Source: Nomia melanderi
Taxonomy: Eukaryota; Arthropoda; Insecta; Hymenoptera; Halictidae
Assembly: GCF_051020985.1 (NCBI RefSeq)
Contig: NW_027475142.1
Span: 434,001 to 498,000, forward strand
Direction: 5' to 3'
Length of the DNA stretch: 64,000 nucleotides
Below the pieces are notes generated by a model, which worked only from the letters and a program-made list of their open reading frames with translations, was not told the origin of the DNA and searched no databases. Shown piece by piece: positions 1 through 12,315 of the stretch. The position numbers and the translations under genes were made by a program. Each line of letters starts with the position of its first letter. The stretch's first letter is position 1.

Positions 1-590
1 GCACCCGAGATATCACCAGATATATGTTGGATTTTTCCCCGACCCTGAGTGTCCGGCCCCATGAGACGGTGGTTTTCTCGGCCGCTGGTGGTCCGAGGTC
101 GTCCCCGCTGCGCAGATGCATGCGCCAGGGCCTCCTGCAGATAATTCACTTTGGTTTATTGCGCTATCTCTAATAGCACCCGAGATATCACCAGATATAT
201 ATTGTATTTTCCCATGACCCTGAGTGTCCTGGCCCATAAGACTGTGGTTTTCTCTGCACCTGGCGGTCAGAGATCGTTCCCGCCTCACAGATTCATGCGC
301 CAGTGCCTCCTACAGACAATGCACTTTAGTTTATTGCGCTATCTCCAATAGCACCCGAGATATCGCCAGATATATATTGTATTTGTCCCTGGCCCTGAGT
401 GTCCGGCCCCATGAGACGGTAGTTTTCTCGGCCCCTGGTGGTCCGAGGTCGATCCGGCTGCACAGATTCATGCGCCAGGGCCTCCTACAGACAATGCACT
501 TTGATTTATTGCGCTATCTGTAATAGCACCCGAGATATCACCAGATATATATTGGATTTTTCCCCGACCCTGGGTGTCCGGCCCCATGAG
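1..590 (+). repeat. Short multimer block present three times in the first 5 kb
   Basis: Bases 1-590 match 4374-4963 (offset 4373) and, more loosely, 2974-3560 (offset 2973). Markers are GGCCGCTGGTGG with GCTGCGCAGATGC, then TCCTGGCCCATAAGAC with CTGCACCTGGCGG, then ATATCGCCAG with TTGTCCCTGGCCC. The 1 and 4374 copies share TTGTATTTGTCC and the GGTAGTTTTC change, so they are closer to each other than to the middle copy. Confidence 0.8.
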
Positions 591-3500
591 ACGGTTGTTG
601 TCTCGGCCCCTGGTGGTCCGAGGTCGTTCCCGCTGCACAGATTCATGCGCCAGGGCCTCCTGCAGATATATCACTTTGGTTTATTGCGCTATCTCTAATA
701 GCACCCGAGATATCACCAGATATATATTGGATTTTACCCTGACCCTGAGTGTCCGGCCCCATGAGACTGTGGTTTTCTCGGCCCCTGGGGGTCCGAGATC
801 GATCTCGCTGCACAGATTCATGCGCCAGGGCCTCCTGCAGATAATTCACTTTGATTTATTGTTCTATCTGTAATATAACCCGAGATATCACCAGATATAT
901 ATTGGATTTTTACCTGACCCTGAGTGCCCGGCCCCATGTGTCGGTGATTTTCTCGGACCCTGGTGATCCGAGGTAGATACCGCTGCACAGATTCATGCGC
1001 CAGGGCCTCCTGCAGAAAATGCACTTTGATTTATTGCGCTATCTCTAATAACACCCGAGATATCACCAGATACATGCTGGATTTATACATGACCTTGGGT
1101 GACGGATTCCGAATATCTGTAATTTTCTCGGCCCCTGGTGGTCCGAGGTCGTTCCTGCTGCACAGATTCATTCGCCAGTGCCTCCTACAGACAATGCACT
1201 TTGACTTATTGCGCTATCTCTAATGGCACCCGAGATATCACCAGATATATATTGGATCTTTCACTGACCCTGAGTGTCCGGCCCCATGAGACGGTGGTTT
1301 TCGCGGCCCCTGGTGGTCCGAGGTTTTTCCGGCTGCACAGATTCATGCGCCAGGGCCTCCTACAGACAATGCACTTTGATTTATTGCGCTATCTGTAATA
1401 GCACCCGAGATAACACCAGATATATATTGGATTTTCGCCTGACCCTGAGTGTCCGGCCCCATGAGACTGTGGTTTTCTCGGCCCCTGGTGGTCCGAGGGG
1501 CTCCCTCTGCCCAGATTGAAGCGCCAGGGCCTCCTACAGACAGTGCACTTTGATTTATTGCGCTATCTGTAATAGCACCCGAGAAAGCTCCATATATATG
1601 CTGGATTTTTACATGACTTTGGGTGGCGGATACCGAAAATCTGTAATTTTCTCGGCCTCTGGAGGTCCGAGGTCGTTCCCTCTGCACAGATTCATGCGCC
1701 AGGGACTCCTACGGACAATGCACTTTGATTTATTGCGCTATCTGTAATAGCACCCGAGATATCACCGGATATATATTGGATTTTTCCCTGACCCTGAGTG
1801 TCCGGCCCCATGAGACGGTGGTTTACTCGGCCCCTGGTGGTCGGAGGTCGTTCCCGCTGCACAGATGCATGCGCCAGGGCCTCCTGCAGATAATTCACTT
1901 TGGTTTATTGCGCTATCTCTAATAGCACCCGAGATATCACCAGATATATATTGGATTTTTCCCTGACCCTGAGTGTCCGGCCCCATGAGACGGTGGTTTT
2001 CTCGGCCCCTGGTGGTCCGAGGTAGTTCCCGCTGCCCAAATTCATTCGCCAGTGCCTCCTACAGAGAATGCACTTTCATTTATTGCGCTATCTCTAATAA
2101 CACCCGAGATAACACCAGATATATATTGGATTTTTCCCTGACCCTGGCAGTCCGGCTCCAGGAGAAGGTGATTTTCTCGGCCCCTGGTGGTCCGAGGTCG
2201 TACCCGCTGCACAGAATCATGAGCCAGGGCTTCCCGCAGACAATGCACTTTGATTTATCGCGCTATCTCTAATAGCACCCGAGATATCACCAGATATATG
2301 CTGGATTTTTACATGACCTTGGGTGACGGATTCCGAATATCTGTAATTTTCTCGGCCACTGGTGGTCCGAGGTCGTTCCTGCTGCACAGATTCATTCGCC
2401 AGTGCCTCCTACAGACAATGCACTTTGATTTATTGCTCTATCTCTAATAGCACCCGAGATATCACCGGATATATATTGGATTTTTCCCCGACCATGAGTG
2501 TCCAGCCCCATGAGACGGTGGTTTTATCGGACCCTGGTGATCCGAGGTCGTTCCTGCTGCACAGATTGATGCGCCAGGGCCTCCGGCACATAATTCACTT
2601 TGGTTTATTGCGCTATCCCTAATAGCACCCGATATGTCGCCAGATATATATTGGATTTTCCCTGACCCTGAGTGTCCGGCCCAATGAGACTGTGGTTTTC
2701 TCGGCCCCTGGTGGTCCGAGGTCGTTCCCGCTGTACAGATTCATGCGCCAGGGCCTCCTACAGACAATGTACTTTGATTTATTGCGCTATCTGTAATAGC
2801 ACCCGAGATATCACCAGATATATATTGGATTTTTCACTGACCCTGAGTGTGCGGCCCCATGAGACGGTGGTTTTCTCGGCCCCTGGTGGTCCGAGGTCGT
2901 TCCCGCTGCACAGATTCATGCGCCAGGGCCTCCTGCAGATATTTCACTTTGGTTTATTGCGCTATCTGTAATAGCACCCGAGATATCACCAGATATATGT
3001 TGGATTTTTCCCCGACCCTGAGTGTCCGGCCCCATGAGACGGTGGTTTTCTCGGCCGCTGGTGGTCCGAGGTCGTTCCCGCTGCGCAGATGCATGCGCCA
3101 GGGCCTCCTGCAGATAATTCACTTTAGTTTATTGCGCTATCTCTAATAGCACCCGAGATATCACCAGATATATATTGTATTTTCCCATGACCCTGAGTGT
3201 CCTGGCCCATAAGACTGTGGTTTTCTCTGCACCTGGCGGTCAGAGATCGTTCCCGCCTCACAGATTCATGCGCCAGTGCCTCCTACAGACAATGCACTTT
3301 GGTTTATTGCGCTATCTCCAATAGCACCCGAGATATCGCCAGATATATATTGGATTTGTCCCTGGCCCTGAGTGTCCGGCCCCATGAGACGGTGGTTTTC
3401 TCGGCCCCTGGTGGTCCGAGGTCGATCCGGCTGCACAGATTCATGCGCCAGGGCCTCCTACAGACAATGCACTTTGATTCATTGCGCTATCTGTAATAGC

Positions 3501-5076
3501 ACCCGAGATATCACCAGATATATATTGGATTTTTCCCCGACCCTGGGTGTCCGGCCCCATGAGACGGTGGTTTTCTCGGCCCCTGGGGGTCCGAGATCGA
3601 TCTCGCTGCACAGGTTCATGCGCTAGAGCCTCCTGCAGACAATGCACTTTGATATATCCCGCTATATGTAATAGCACCCGAGATATCATGAGATATATAT
3701 TGGATTTTTCCCTGACCCTGAGTGTCCGGCCCAATGAGGCGGTGGTTTTCTCGGCCCCTGGTTGTCCGAGGTCGTTCCCGCTGCACAGATTCATGCGCCA
3801 GGGCCTCCTGCAGATAATTCACTTTGGTGTATTGCGCTATCTCTAATAGCACCCGAGATATCACCAGATATATATTGGATTTTACCCTGACCCTGAGTGT
3901 CCGGCCCCATGAGACTGTGGTTTTCTCGGCCCCTGGTGGTCCGAGGTCGTTCCCGCTGCACAGATGCATGCGCCAGGGCCTCCTGCAGATAAGTCACTTT
4001 GATTTATCGCGCTATCTCTAATAGCACCCGAGATATCACCAGATATATATTGGATTTTTCCCCGACCCAGAGTGTCCGGCCCCATGAGAGGGTGGTTTTC
4101 TCGGCCCCTGGTGGTCAGAGGTCGTTCCCGCTGCACAGATTCATGCGCCAGGGCCTCCTACAGATAATGCACTTTGATTTATTGCGCTATCTGTAATAGC
4201 ACCCGAGATATCACCAGATATATGTTGGATTTTTCCCCGACACTGAGTGTCCGGCCCCATGAGACTGTGGTTTTCTCGGCCCCCGGTGGTCAGAGGTCGT
4301 TCCCGCTGCACAGATTCATGCGCCAGGGCCTCCTACAGATAATGCACTTTGATTTATTGCGCTATCTGTAATAGCACCCGAGATATCACCAGATATATGT
4401 TGGATTTTTCCCCGACCCTGAGTGTCCGGCCCCATGAGACGGTGGTTTTCTCGGCCGCTGGTGGTCCGAGGTCGTCCCCGCTGCGCAGATGCATGCGCCA
4501 GGGCCTCCTGCAGATAATTCACTTTGGTTTATTGCGCTATCTCTAATAGCACCCGAGATATCACCAGATATATATTGTATTTTCCCATGACCCTGAGTGT
4601 CCTGGCCCATAAGACTGTGGTTTTCTCTGCACCTGGCGGTCAGAGATCGTTCCCGCCTCACAGATTCATGCGCCAGTGCCTCCTACAGACAATGCAATTT
4701 AGTTTATTGCGCTATCTCCAATAGCACCCGAGATATCGCCAGATATATATTGTATTTGTCCCTGGCCCTGAGTGTCCGGCCCCATGAGACGGTAGTTTTC
4801 TCGGCCCCTGGTGGTCCGAGGTCGATCCGGCTGCACAGATTCATGCGCCAGGGCCTCCTACAGACAATGCACTTTGATTTATTGCGCTATCTGTAATAGC
4901 ACCCGAGATATCACCAGATATATATTGGATTTTTCCCCGACCCTGGGTGTCCGGCCCCATGAGACGGTGGTTTTCTCGGACCCTGGTGATCCGAGGTCGT
5001 TCCCGCTGCACAGATTCATTCGCAAGGGCCTCCTGCAGACAATGCACTTTGATTTATTGCGCTATCTGTAATAGCA

Positions 5077-8000
5077 CCCGAGATATCACCAGATATATAT
5101 TGGATTTTTCCCTGACCCTGAGTGTCCTGCCCCATGAGACGGTGGTCTTCTCGGCCCCCGGTGGCCCGAGGTCGTTCCCGCTGCACAGATTCATTCGCCA
5201 GGGCCTCCTGCAGATAATTCACTTTGGTTTATTGCGCTATCTCTAATAGCACCCGAGATATCACCAGATATATATTGGATTTTCCCCTGACCCTGAGTGT
5301 CCGGCCCCATGAGACTGTGGTTATCTCGGCCCCTGGTGGTCCGACGTCGTTCCTGCTGGCCAGATTCATGCGCCTGGGCCTCCTACAGACAATGCACTTT
5401 GATTTATTGCGCTATCTCAAATAGCACCCGAGATATCACCAGATATATATTGGATTTTTCCCTGACCCTGAGTGTGCGGCTCCATGAGACGGTGATTTTC
5501 TCGGTCCCTGGTGGCTCGAAGTCGTTCCCGCTGCACAGATTCGTGCGCCAGGGCCTCCTACAGACAATGCACATTTATTTATTGCGCTATCTGTAATAGC
5601 ACCCGAGATACCACCAGATATATATTGGATCTTTCACTGACCCTGAGTGTCCGGCCCCATGAGACGGTGGTTTTCGCGGCCCCTGGTTGTCCGAGGTCGT
5701 TCCCGCTGCACAGATTCATGCGCCAGGGCCTCCTACAGACAATTCACTTTGATTTATTGCGCTATCTGTAATAGCACCCGAGATATCACCAGATATATGT
5801 TGGATTTTCCCCTGACCCTGAGTGTCCGGCCCCATGTGTCGGTGGTTTTCTCGGCCCCTGGGGGTCCGAGATCGATCTCGCTGCACAGGTTCATGCGCTA
5901 GAGCCTCCTGCAGACAATGCACTTTGATATATCCCGCTATATGTAATAGCACCCGAGATATCATGAGATATATATTGGATTTTTCCCTGACCCTGAGTGT
6001 CCGGCCCAATGAGGCGGTGGTTTTCTCGGCCCCTGGTTGTCCGAGGTCGTTCCCGCTGCACAGATTCATGCGCCAGGGCCTCCTGCAGATAATTCACTTT
6101 GGTTTATTGCGCTATCTCTAATAGCACTCGAGATATAACCAGATATATATAGGATTTTTCCCTGACCCTGACAGTCCGGCCCCATGAGACGGTGACTTTC
6201 TCGGCCCCTGGTGGTCCGAGGTCGATCCCGCTCCACAGATTCATGCGCCAGGGAGTCCTACAGACGATGCACTTTGATTTATTGCGCTATCTGTAATAGC
6301 ACCCGAGATATCACCATATATATATTGGATTCTCCCCTGACATTGAGTGCCCGGCCCCATGAGACGGTGATTTTCTCGGCCCCTGGTGGTCCGAGGTCGA
6401 TCACGCTGCACAGATTCATGCGCCAGGGCCTCCTACAGACAGTGCACATTGATTTATTGCGCTATCTGTAATAGCACCTGAGATATCAGCAGATATCTAT
6501 TGGATTTTTCCATGACCCTGAGTGTCCGACCCCATGAGACGGTGGTTTTCTCGGCCCCTGGTGGTCCGAGGTCGTGCCCGCTGCACAGATTCATGCGCCA
6601 GGGCCTCCTACAGGCAATGCACTTTGATTTATTGCGCTATCTGTAATAGCACCCAAGATATCACCATATATATATTGGATTTTTCCCTGACCCTGAGTGT
6701 CCGGCCCCATGAGACGGTGATTTTCTCGGCCCTTGGTGGTCCGAGGTCGATCCCGCTGCACAGATTCATGCGCCAGGGCCTCCTGCAAATAATACACTTT
6801 GGTTTATTGCGCTATCTCTAATAGCACCCGAGATATCACCAGATATATGTTGGATTTTTCCCCGACCCTGAGTGTCCGGCCCCATGAGACTGTGGTTTTC
6901 TCGGCCCCCGGTGGTCAGAGGTCGTTCCCGCTGCACAGATTCATGCGCCAGGGCCTCCTACAGATAATGCACTTTGATTTATTGCGCTATCTCCAATAGC
7001 ACCCGAGATATCGCCAGATATATATTGGATTTGTCCCTGGCCCTGAGTGTCCGGCCCCATGAGACGGTAGTTTTCTCGGCCCCTGGTGGTCCGAGGTCGA
7101 TCCGGCTGCACAGATTCATGCGCCAGGGCCTCCTACAGACAATGCACTTTGATTTATTGCGCTATCTGTAATAGCACCCGAGATATCACCAGATATATAT
7201 TGGATTTTTCCCTGACCCTGAGTGTCCGACCCCATGAGACGGTGGTTTTCTCGGCTCCTGGTGTCCGAGGTCGTTCCCGCTGCACAGATTCATGCGCCAG
7301 GGCCCCCTGCAGATAATTCACTTTGATTTATTGCGCTATTTCTAACAGCACCCGAGATATCACCAGATATATATTGGATTTTTCCCTGACCCTGAGAGTC
7401 CGCCCCCATGAGACGGTGGTTTTCTCGGCCTCTGGTGGTCCGAGGTCGTTCCCGCTGCACAGATTCATGCGCCAGGGCCTGCTGCAGACAATGCACTTTG
7501 GTTTATTGCGTTATCTCCAATCGCACCCGAGATATCACCAGATATATATTGGATTTTTCCCTGGCCCTGACAGTCCGGCCCCATGAGACGGTGATTTTCT
7601 CGGCCCCTGGTGGTCTGAGGTCGATCCCGGTGCACAGATTCATGCGACAGGGACTCCTACAGACAATGCACTTTGATTTATTGCGCTATCTGTAATAGCG
7701 CCCGAGATATCACCAGATATATATTGGATTTTTCCCTGACCCTGAGTGTCCTGCCCCATGAGACGGTGGTCTTCTCGGCCCCCGGTGGCCCGAGGTCGTT
7801 CCCGCTGCACAGATTCATTCGCCAGGGCCTCCTGCAGATAATTCACTTTGGTTTATTGCGCTATCTCTAATAGCACCCGAGATATCACCAGATATATATT
7901 GGATTTTCCCCTGACCCTGAGTGTCCGGCCCCATGAGACTGTGGTTATCTCGGCCCCTGGTGGTCCGACGTCGTTCCTGCTGGCCAGATTCATGCGCCTG

Positions 8001-10350
8001 GGCCTCCTACAGACAATGCACTTTGATTTATTGCGCTATCTCAAATAGCACCCGAGATATCACCAGATATATATTGGATTTTTCCCTGACCCTGAGTGTG
8101 CGGCTCCATGAGACGGTGATTTTCTCGGTCCCTGGTGGCTCGAAGTCGTTCCCGCTGCACAGATTCGTGCGCCAGGGCCTCCTACAGACAATGCACATTT
8201 ATTTATTGCGCTATCTGTAATAGCACCCGAGATACCACCAGATATATATTGGATCTTTCACTGACCCTGAGTGTCCGGCCCCATGAGACGGTGGTTTTCG
8301 CGGCCCCTGGTTGTCCGAGGTCGTTCCCGCTGCACAGATTCATGCGCCAGGGCCTCCTACAGACAATTCACTTTGATTTATTGCGCTATCTGTAATAGCA
8401 CCCGAGATATCACCAGATATATGTTGGATTTTCCCCTGACCCTGAGTGTCCGGCCCCATGTGTCGGTGGTTTTCTCGGCCCCTGGGGGTCCGAGATCGAT
8501 CTCGCTGCACAGGTTCATGCGCTAGAGCCTCCTGCAGACAATGCACTTTGATATATCCCGCTATATGTAATAGCACCCGAGATATCATGAGATATATATT
8601 GGATTTTTCCCTGACCCTGAGTGTCCGGCCCAATGAGGCGGTGGTTTTCTCGGCCCCTGGTTGTCCGAGGTCGTTCCCGCTGCACAGATTCATGCGCCAG
8701 GGCCTCCTGCAGATAATTCACTTTGGTTTATTGCGCTATCTCTAATAGCACTCGAGATATAACCAGATATATATAGGATTTTTCCCTGACCCTGACAGTC
8801 CGGCCCCATGAGACGGTGACTTTCTCGGCCCCTGGTGGTCCGAGGTCGATCCCGCTCCACAGATTCATGCGCCAGGGAGTCCTACAGACGATGCACTTTG
8901 ATTTATTGCGCTATCTGTAATAGCACCCGAGATATCACCATATATATATTGGATTCTCCCCTGACATTGAGTGCCCGGCCCCATGAGACGGTGATTTTCT
9001 CGGCCCCTGGTGGTCCGAGGTCGATCACGCTGCACAGATTCATGCGCCAGGGCCTCCTACAGACAGTGCACATTGATTTATTGCGCTATGTGTAATAGCA
9101 CCTGAGATATCAGCAGATATCTATTGGATTTTTCCATGACCCTGAGTGTCCGACCCCATGAGACGGTGGTTTTCTCGGCCCCTGGTGGTCCGAGGTCGTG
9201 CCCGCTGCACAGATTCATGCGCCAGGGCCTCCTACAGGCAATGCACTTTGATTTATTGCGCTATCTGTAATAGCACCCAAGATATCACCATATATATATT
9301 GGATTTTTCCCTGACCCTGAGTGTCCGGCCCCATGAGACGGTGATTTTCTCGGCCCTTGGTGGTCCGAGGTCGATCCCGCTGCACAGATTCATGCGCCAG
9401 GGCCTCCTGCAAATAATACACTTTGGTTTATTGCGCTATCTCTAATAGCACCCGAGATATCACCAGATATATGTTGGATTTTTCCCCGACCCTGAGTGTC
9501 CGGCCCCATGAGACTGTGGTTTTCTCGGCCCCCGGTGGTCAGAGGTCGTTCCCGCTGCACAGATTCATGCGCCAGGGCCTCCTACAGATAATGCACTTTG
9601 ATTTATTGCGCTATCTCCAATAGCACCCGAGATATCGCCAGATATATATTGGATTTGTCCCTGGCCCTGAGTGTCCGGCCCCATGAGACGGTAGTTTTCT
9701 CGGCCCCTGGTGGTCCGAGGTCGATCCGGCTGCACAGATTCATGCGCCAGGGCCTCCTACAGACAATGCACTTTGATTTATTGCGCTATCTGTAATAGCA
9801 CCCGAGATATCACCAGATATATATTGGATTTTTCCCTGACCCTGAGTGTCCGACCCCATGAGACGGTGGTTTTCTCGGCTCCTGGTGTCCGAGGTCGTTC
9901 CCGCTGCACAGATTCATGCGCCAGGGCCCCCTGCAGATAATTCACTTTGATTTATTGCGCTATTTCTAACAGCACCCGAGATATCACCAGATATATATTG
10001 GATTTTTCCCTGACCCTGAGAGTCCGCCCCCATGAGACGGTGGTTTTCTCGGCCTCTGGTGGTCCGAGGTCGTTCCCGCTGCACAGATTCATGCGCCAGG
10101 GCCTGCTGCAGACAATGCACTTTGGTTTATTGCGTTATCTCCAATCGCACCCGAGATATCACCAGATATATATTGGATTTTTCCCTGGCCCTGACAGTCC
10201 GGCCCCATGAGACGGTGATTTTCTCGGCCCCTGGTGGTCTGAGGTCGATCCCGGTGCACAGATTCATGCGACAGGGACTCCTACAGACAATGCACTTTGA
10301 TTTATTGCGCTATCTGTAATAGCGCCCGAGATATCACCAGATATATATTG
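5077..10350 (+). repeat. Higher-order repeat: 15-mer of 2624 bp, two copies
   Basis: Bases from about 5077 to 7700 recur at 7701-10324 with a constant offset of 2624 bp (15 monomers minus 1 bp). The missing base is a G in CTGGTGTCCG near 7262, repeated near 9886. Diagnostic variants keep order in both copies: GTCCTGCCCC, then TTCCTGCTGGCCAG, a CCATGTGTCGG monomer with CGCTAGAGCC, a GATATCATGAG monomer, and the CGCTCCACAG monomer. One difference found by eye is CTATGTGTAAT at about 9088 against CTATCTGTAAT at about 6464. The copies diverge upstream of about 5035 and after about 10353, so the tandem unit is present about twice. Confidence 0.9.
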
Positions 10351-11043
10351 GATTTTAACCTGACCCTGACAGTCCGGCCCCATGCGTCGATGGTTTTCTC
10401 GGCCCCTGGGGGTCCGAGATCGATCTCGCTGCACAGGTTCATGCGCTAGAGCCTCCTGCAGACAATGCACTTTGATATATCCAGCTATATGTAATAGCAC
10501 TCGAGATATCACCAGATATATATTGGATTTTCCCCTGACCATGAGTGTCCGGCCCCATGTGTCGGTGGTTTTCTCGGTCCCTGGTGGTCCAAGGTCGATC
10601 CCGCGGCACAGATTTGTGCGCCAGGGCCTTCAGCAGACAATGCACTTTCATTTATTTCGCTATCTCTAATAGCACCCGAGATATCACCAGATATATATTG
10701 GATTTTTCCCTGACCCTGGCAATCCGGCCCAATGAGGCGGTGATTTTCTCGGCCTCTGGTGGTCCGAGGTCGATCCCGCTGCACAGATTCATGCGCCAGG
10801 GCCCCCTGCAGATAATTCACTTTGGTTTAGTGCGCTATCTGTAAGAGCACCCGAGATATCACCAGATATATATTGAATTTTTCCTCGACCCTGAGTGTCC
10901 GGCCTCATGTGTCGGTGGTTTTCTCGGCCCCTGGTGGTCCGAGGTCGATCCCGCGGCACAGATTTATGCGCCAGGGCCTCCTGCAGACAATGCAGTTTGA
11001 TTTATTTCGCTATCTCTAATAGCACCCGAGATATCACCAGATA

Positions 11044-11045
11044 TA
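11044..11045. repeat. TA target-site duplication, left copy
   Basis: TA dinucleotide directly before the element, equivalent to monomer positions 23-24. TA duplication on insertion is the hallmark of the Tc1/mariner superfamily. Confidence 0.93.
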
Positions 11046-11080
11046 CACTCTGTTTGACAAGAGCGTGTCCGGCAAAACTC
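11046..11080 (+). repeat. Left terminal inverted repeat of the Tc1-like element
   Basis: 35 bp starting CACTCTGTTTGACAAGAG and ending GGCAAAACTC. It matches the reverse complement of the right end at 33 of 35 positions. The mismatches are at position 3 (C here, G at the other end) and position 24 (C versus A); similarity stops abruptly after position 35. The other end has the usual Tc1-type CAGT terminus, so the C at position 3 here is probably the derived base. This repeat lies at the 3' end of the transposase gene. Confidence 0.95.
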
Positions 11081-11153
11081 GAAAACTATTTCGGATATCG
11101 GGTTCGAAAAAAATACACAAATTCTTTATGGTGTATACTAAGATGCGTTATTA

Positions 11154-12152
11154 TTAATATGGTGCCCAGTCACCGCCATTATCAATAATTAATTTACATC
11201 TTCGAGGCATACTTTCTACTAATGTAATCGCATAATCACGAGATAAGGACCTCCATACCAATCGAATTTGACGAATCAGCTTCTTGATCGTGTTGTGCTT
11301 CTTTCCTCTGAGCTTGATCTTCATGATTGCCCAAACATTTTCTATTGGATTTGTATCCGTCGACTGTGAAGGCTAATCTAGTACATCGATGTGATTTTCC
11401 TCTTTCCAGGCTGTACAGTGTCGACTTCGATGTTTTGGGTCATTATCCTCTTCCAGTAGCCAATGTTTATTATTTCTTATAAACCACCTCTGGGCAGATG
11501 GTAATAAGGCTCTCTGATATATTTTGACCATTTTGGCAGCGTTTAAATTGTCAGTGAATACGTGCAAAGTACCGAATCTCTGCTTCGAGAAGCAACCCCA
11601 AACATGCACCCTTACCGGGTGTTTAACGGTTCGCTGAAGGAGTTTATTGGCGTGGTTACACCAGGTATGGGTTATAAAAGTATGTGCCCAAAAAGAAGTT
11701 TCGTCCGAAAAAATTACATTGTCCAAATCACGGTTCAAATTTTCATTCGCCCAAGCGAGTCTTTTTGCGACATGTTTCTCGGATAGTAGCACTTTCTTTA
11801 TTGTGCTTCTCAATTTCACATTAGTTGCCAATAATCGTCTTCTTATCGTATCACATAACAATTTCAAACCCTTTCTACATAAAACTGCCTGTCCACTACG
11901 TAACGATAGACGGGGATTCTTCTCGAATTCGCGTAAAATCAATTTATCCTCTTTCTTCGTCGTCTTTGACTTAGTGCCACGATTTGGTAGGTCATCGACA
12001 TTTTTGACCTCCAAATATCGTTTCACCCACTTACTAACAAATGTCTTCGATTTCTTCATGTATTTAGCAGCCGCTGTGTATGACATTCTTGGTCCTTTAG
12101 GATGGGAACACAGAAACACTGCTTCGTAACGTGATGCGTACGCGGCACTCAT
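11154..12152 (-). pseudogene. Tc1-like transposase, broken by one premature stop
   Basis: The intact enzyme would bind the terminal repeats and cut and join the element at TA sites. The start is taken at the ATG at 12150-12152 (MSAAYASRY...), giving 332 codons plus the stop, close to the usual Tc1 length; an in-frame ATG at 12213-12215 would add 21 residues. Numbering from that upstream ATG, residues 24-70 form a helix-turn-helix (SYTAAAKYMKKSKTFVSKWV), and a second helical DNA-binding part follows to about residue 150. The catalytic part shows IFSDETSFW (first Asp, 171, codon 11703-11705), HVWGCFS (204-210), EEDNDPKH (second Asp, 257, codon 11445-11447) and NPIENVW (Glu 292, codon 11340-11342). 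The 34 residues between the second Asp and the Glu make it DD34E. A TAG at 11373-11375 interrupts the frame where the family has Trp before PxQS; downstream the frame stays open to TAA at 11154-11156. There is no frameshift. The Tc1-type linker usually reads GRPR, but here the corresponding stretch is LPNRGTKSK. Confidence 0.93.
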
Positions 12153-12278
12153 AATGAAATGCGTCGTTTTACGAATAAGCTCGATCAACAACTGAAGGTT
12201 TTTTGTACAAAGCATCTTAGGGAAACATTCAAGTTACCTGCTTGAAGTGGAATTTCTTACCTAAGACATCGCACGTAA

Positions 12279-12313
12279 GAGTTTTGCCGTACACGCTCTT
12301 GTCAAACAGACTG
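12279..12313 (-). repeat. Right terminal inverted repeat of the Tc1-like element
   Basis: Reverse complement begins CAGTCTGTTTGACAAGAG and continues to GGCAAAACTC, pairing with the left repeat except at positions 3 and 24. It lies upstream of the transposase start, so any transposase promoter would have to lie here or in the adjoining 126 bp. No promoter motif could be confidently recognised. Confidence 0.95.
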
Positions 12314-12315
12314 TA
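12314..12315. repeat. TA target-site duplication, right copy
   Basis: TA dinucleotide directly after the element. With the left copy it encloses the element, and collapsing the two restores the satellite consensus across the insertion point. Confidence 0.93.

Larger units (their letters stand above)
1..11045 (+). repeat. 175-bp satellite array, left segment
   Basis: About 63 head-to-tail monomers of 175 bp fill this segment without any other sequence. Using GCACCC as the monomer start (base 1, then every 175 bp), the consensus holds an EcoRV site GATATC at positions 9-14, the AT-rich run ATATATATTGG at 20-30, a GC-rich middle (CCGGCCCC around 53-60), a dyad CTCGG...CCGAG at 77-97, the conserved stretch CACAGATTCATGCGCC at 111-126 and the closing TTTATTGCGCTATCTGTAAT. 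Composition is about 53% GC with about nine CpG per monomer. By the last GCACCC before the transposon (11022) the phase has drifted only -4 bp. The short open frames seen here have no coding support: the frame rotates by one base each monomer and TAATAG terminates them. The cellular role is not shown by the sequence; a centromeric or pericentromeric location is the usual one for such arrays. Confidence 0.97.
11046..12313 (-). mobile_element. Tc1-like DNA transposon inserted in the satellite (DD34E, non-autonomous copy)
   Basis: A 1268-bp cut-and-paste element of the Tc1/mariner superfamily. It is bounded by 35-bp terminal inverted repeats, flanked by a TA duplication, and carries one transposase reading frame on the minus strand. 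The left flank ends CAGATATA and the right flank begins TATATTGG. Removing one TA gives CAGATATATATTGG, exactly the normal monomer, so the insertion is clean with no flanking deletion. The non-coding ends are short: 73 bp between the left repeat and the transposase stop (11081-11153) and 126 bp between the transposase start and the right repeat (12153-12278); I recognise nothing in them. The transposase has an in-frame stop and the left terminus reads CACT where the right reads CAGT, so this copy probably cannot move by its own protein. It could still move if supplied with transposase in trans. Confidence 0.96.

Noticed and set aside
1..11045. Hundreds of overlapping open frames of 60-150 codons on both strands in the satellite
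   Set aside because: They repeat every 175 bp, the frame shifts by one base per monomer, they end at the conserved TAATAG, and they show no family motif. They are by-products of the repeat and not genes.
11647..12129. A 160-codon plus-strand open frame within the transposon, and a shorter one at 11562-11786
   Set aside because: They lie antisense to the transposase, whose motifs are clearly on the minus strand. No protein family is recognisable in them.
12201..12260. A 5' splice-site-like AGGTAAGAA upstream of the transposase on the minus strand
   Set aside because: No convincing branch point and acceptor were seen before the transposase start, and Tc1-like genes of this length are normally intronless.
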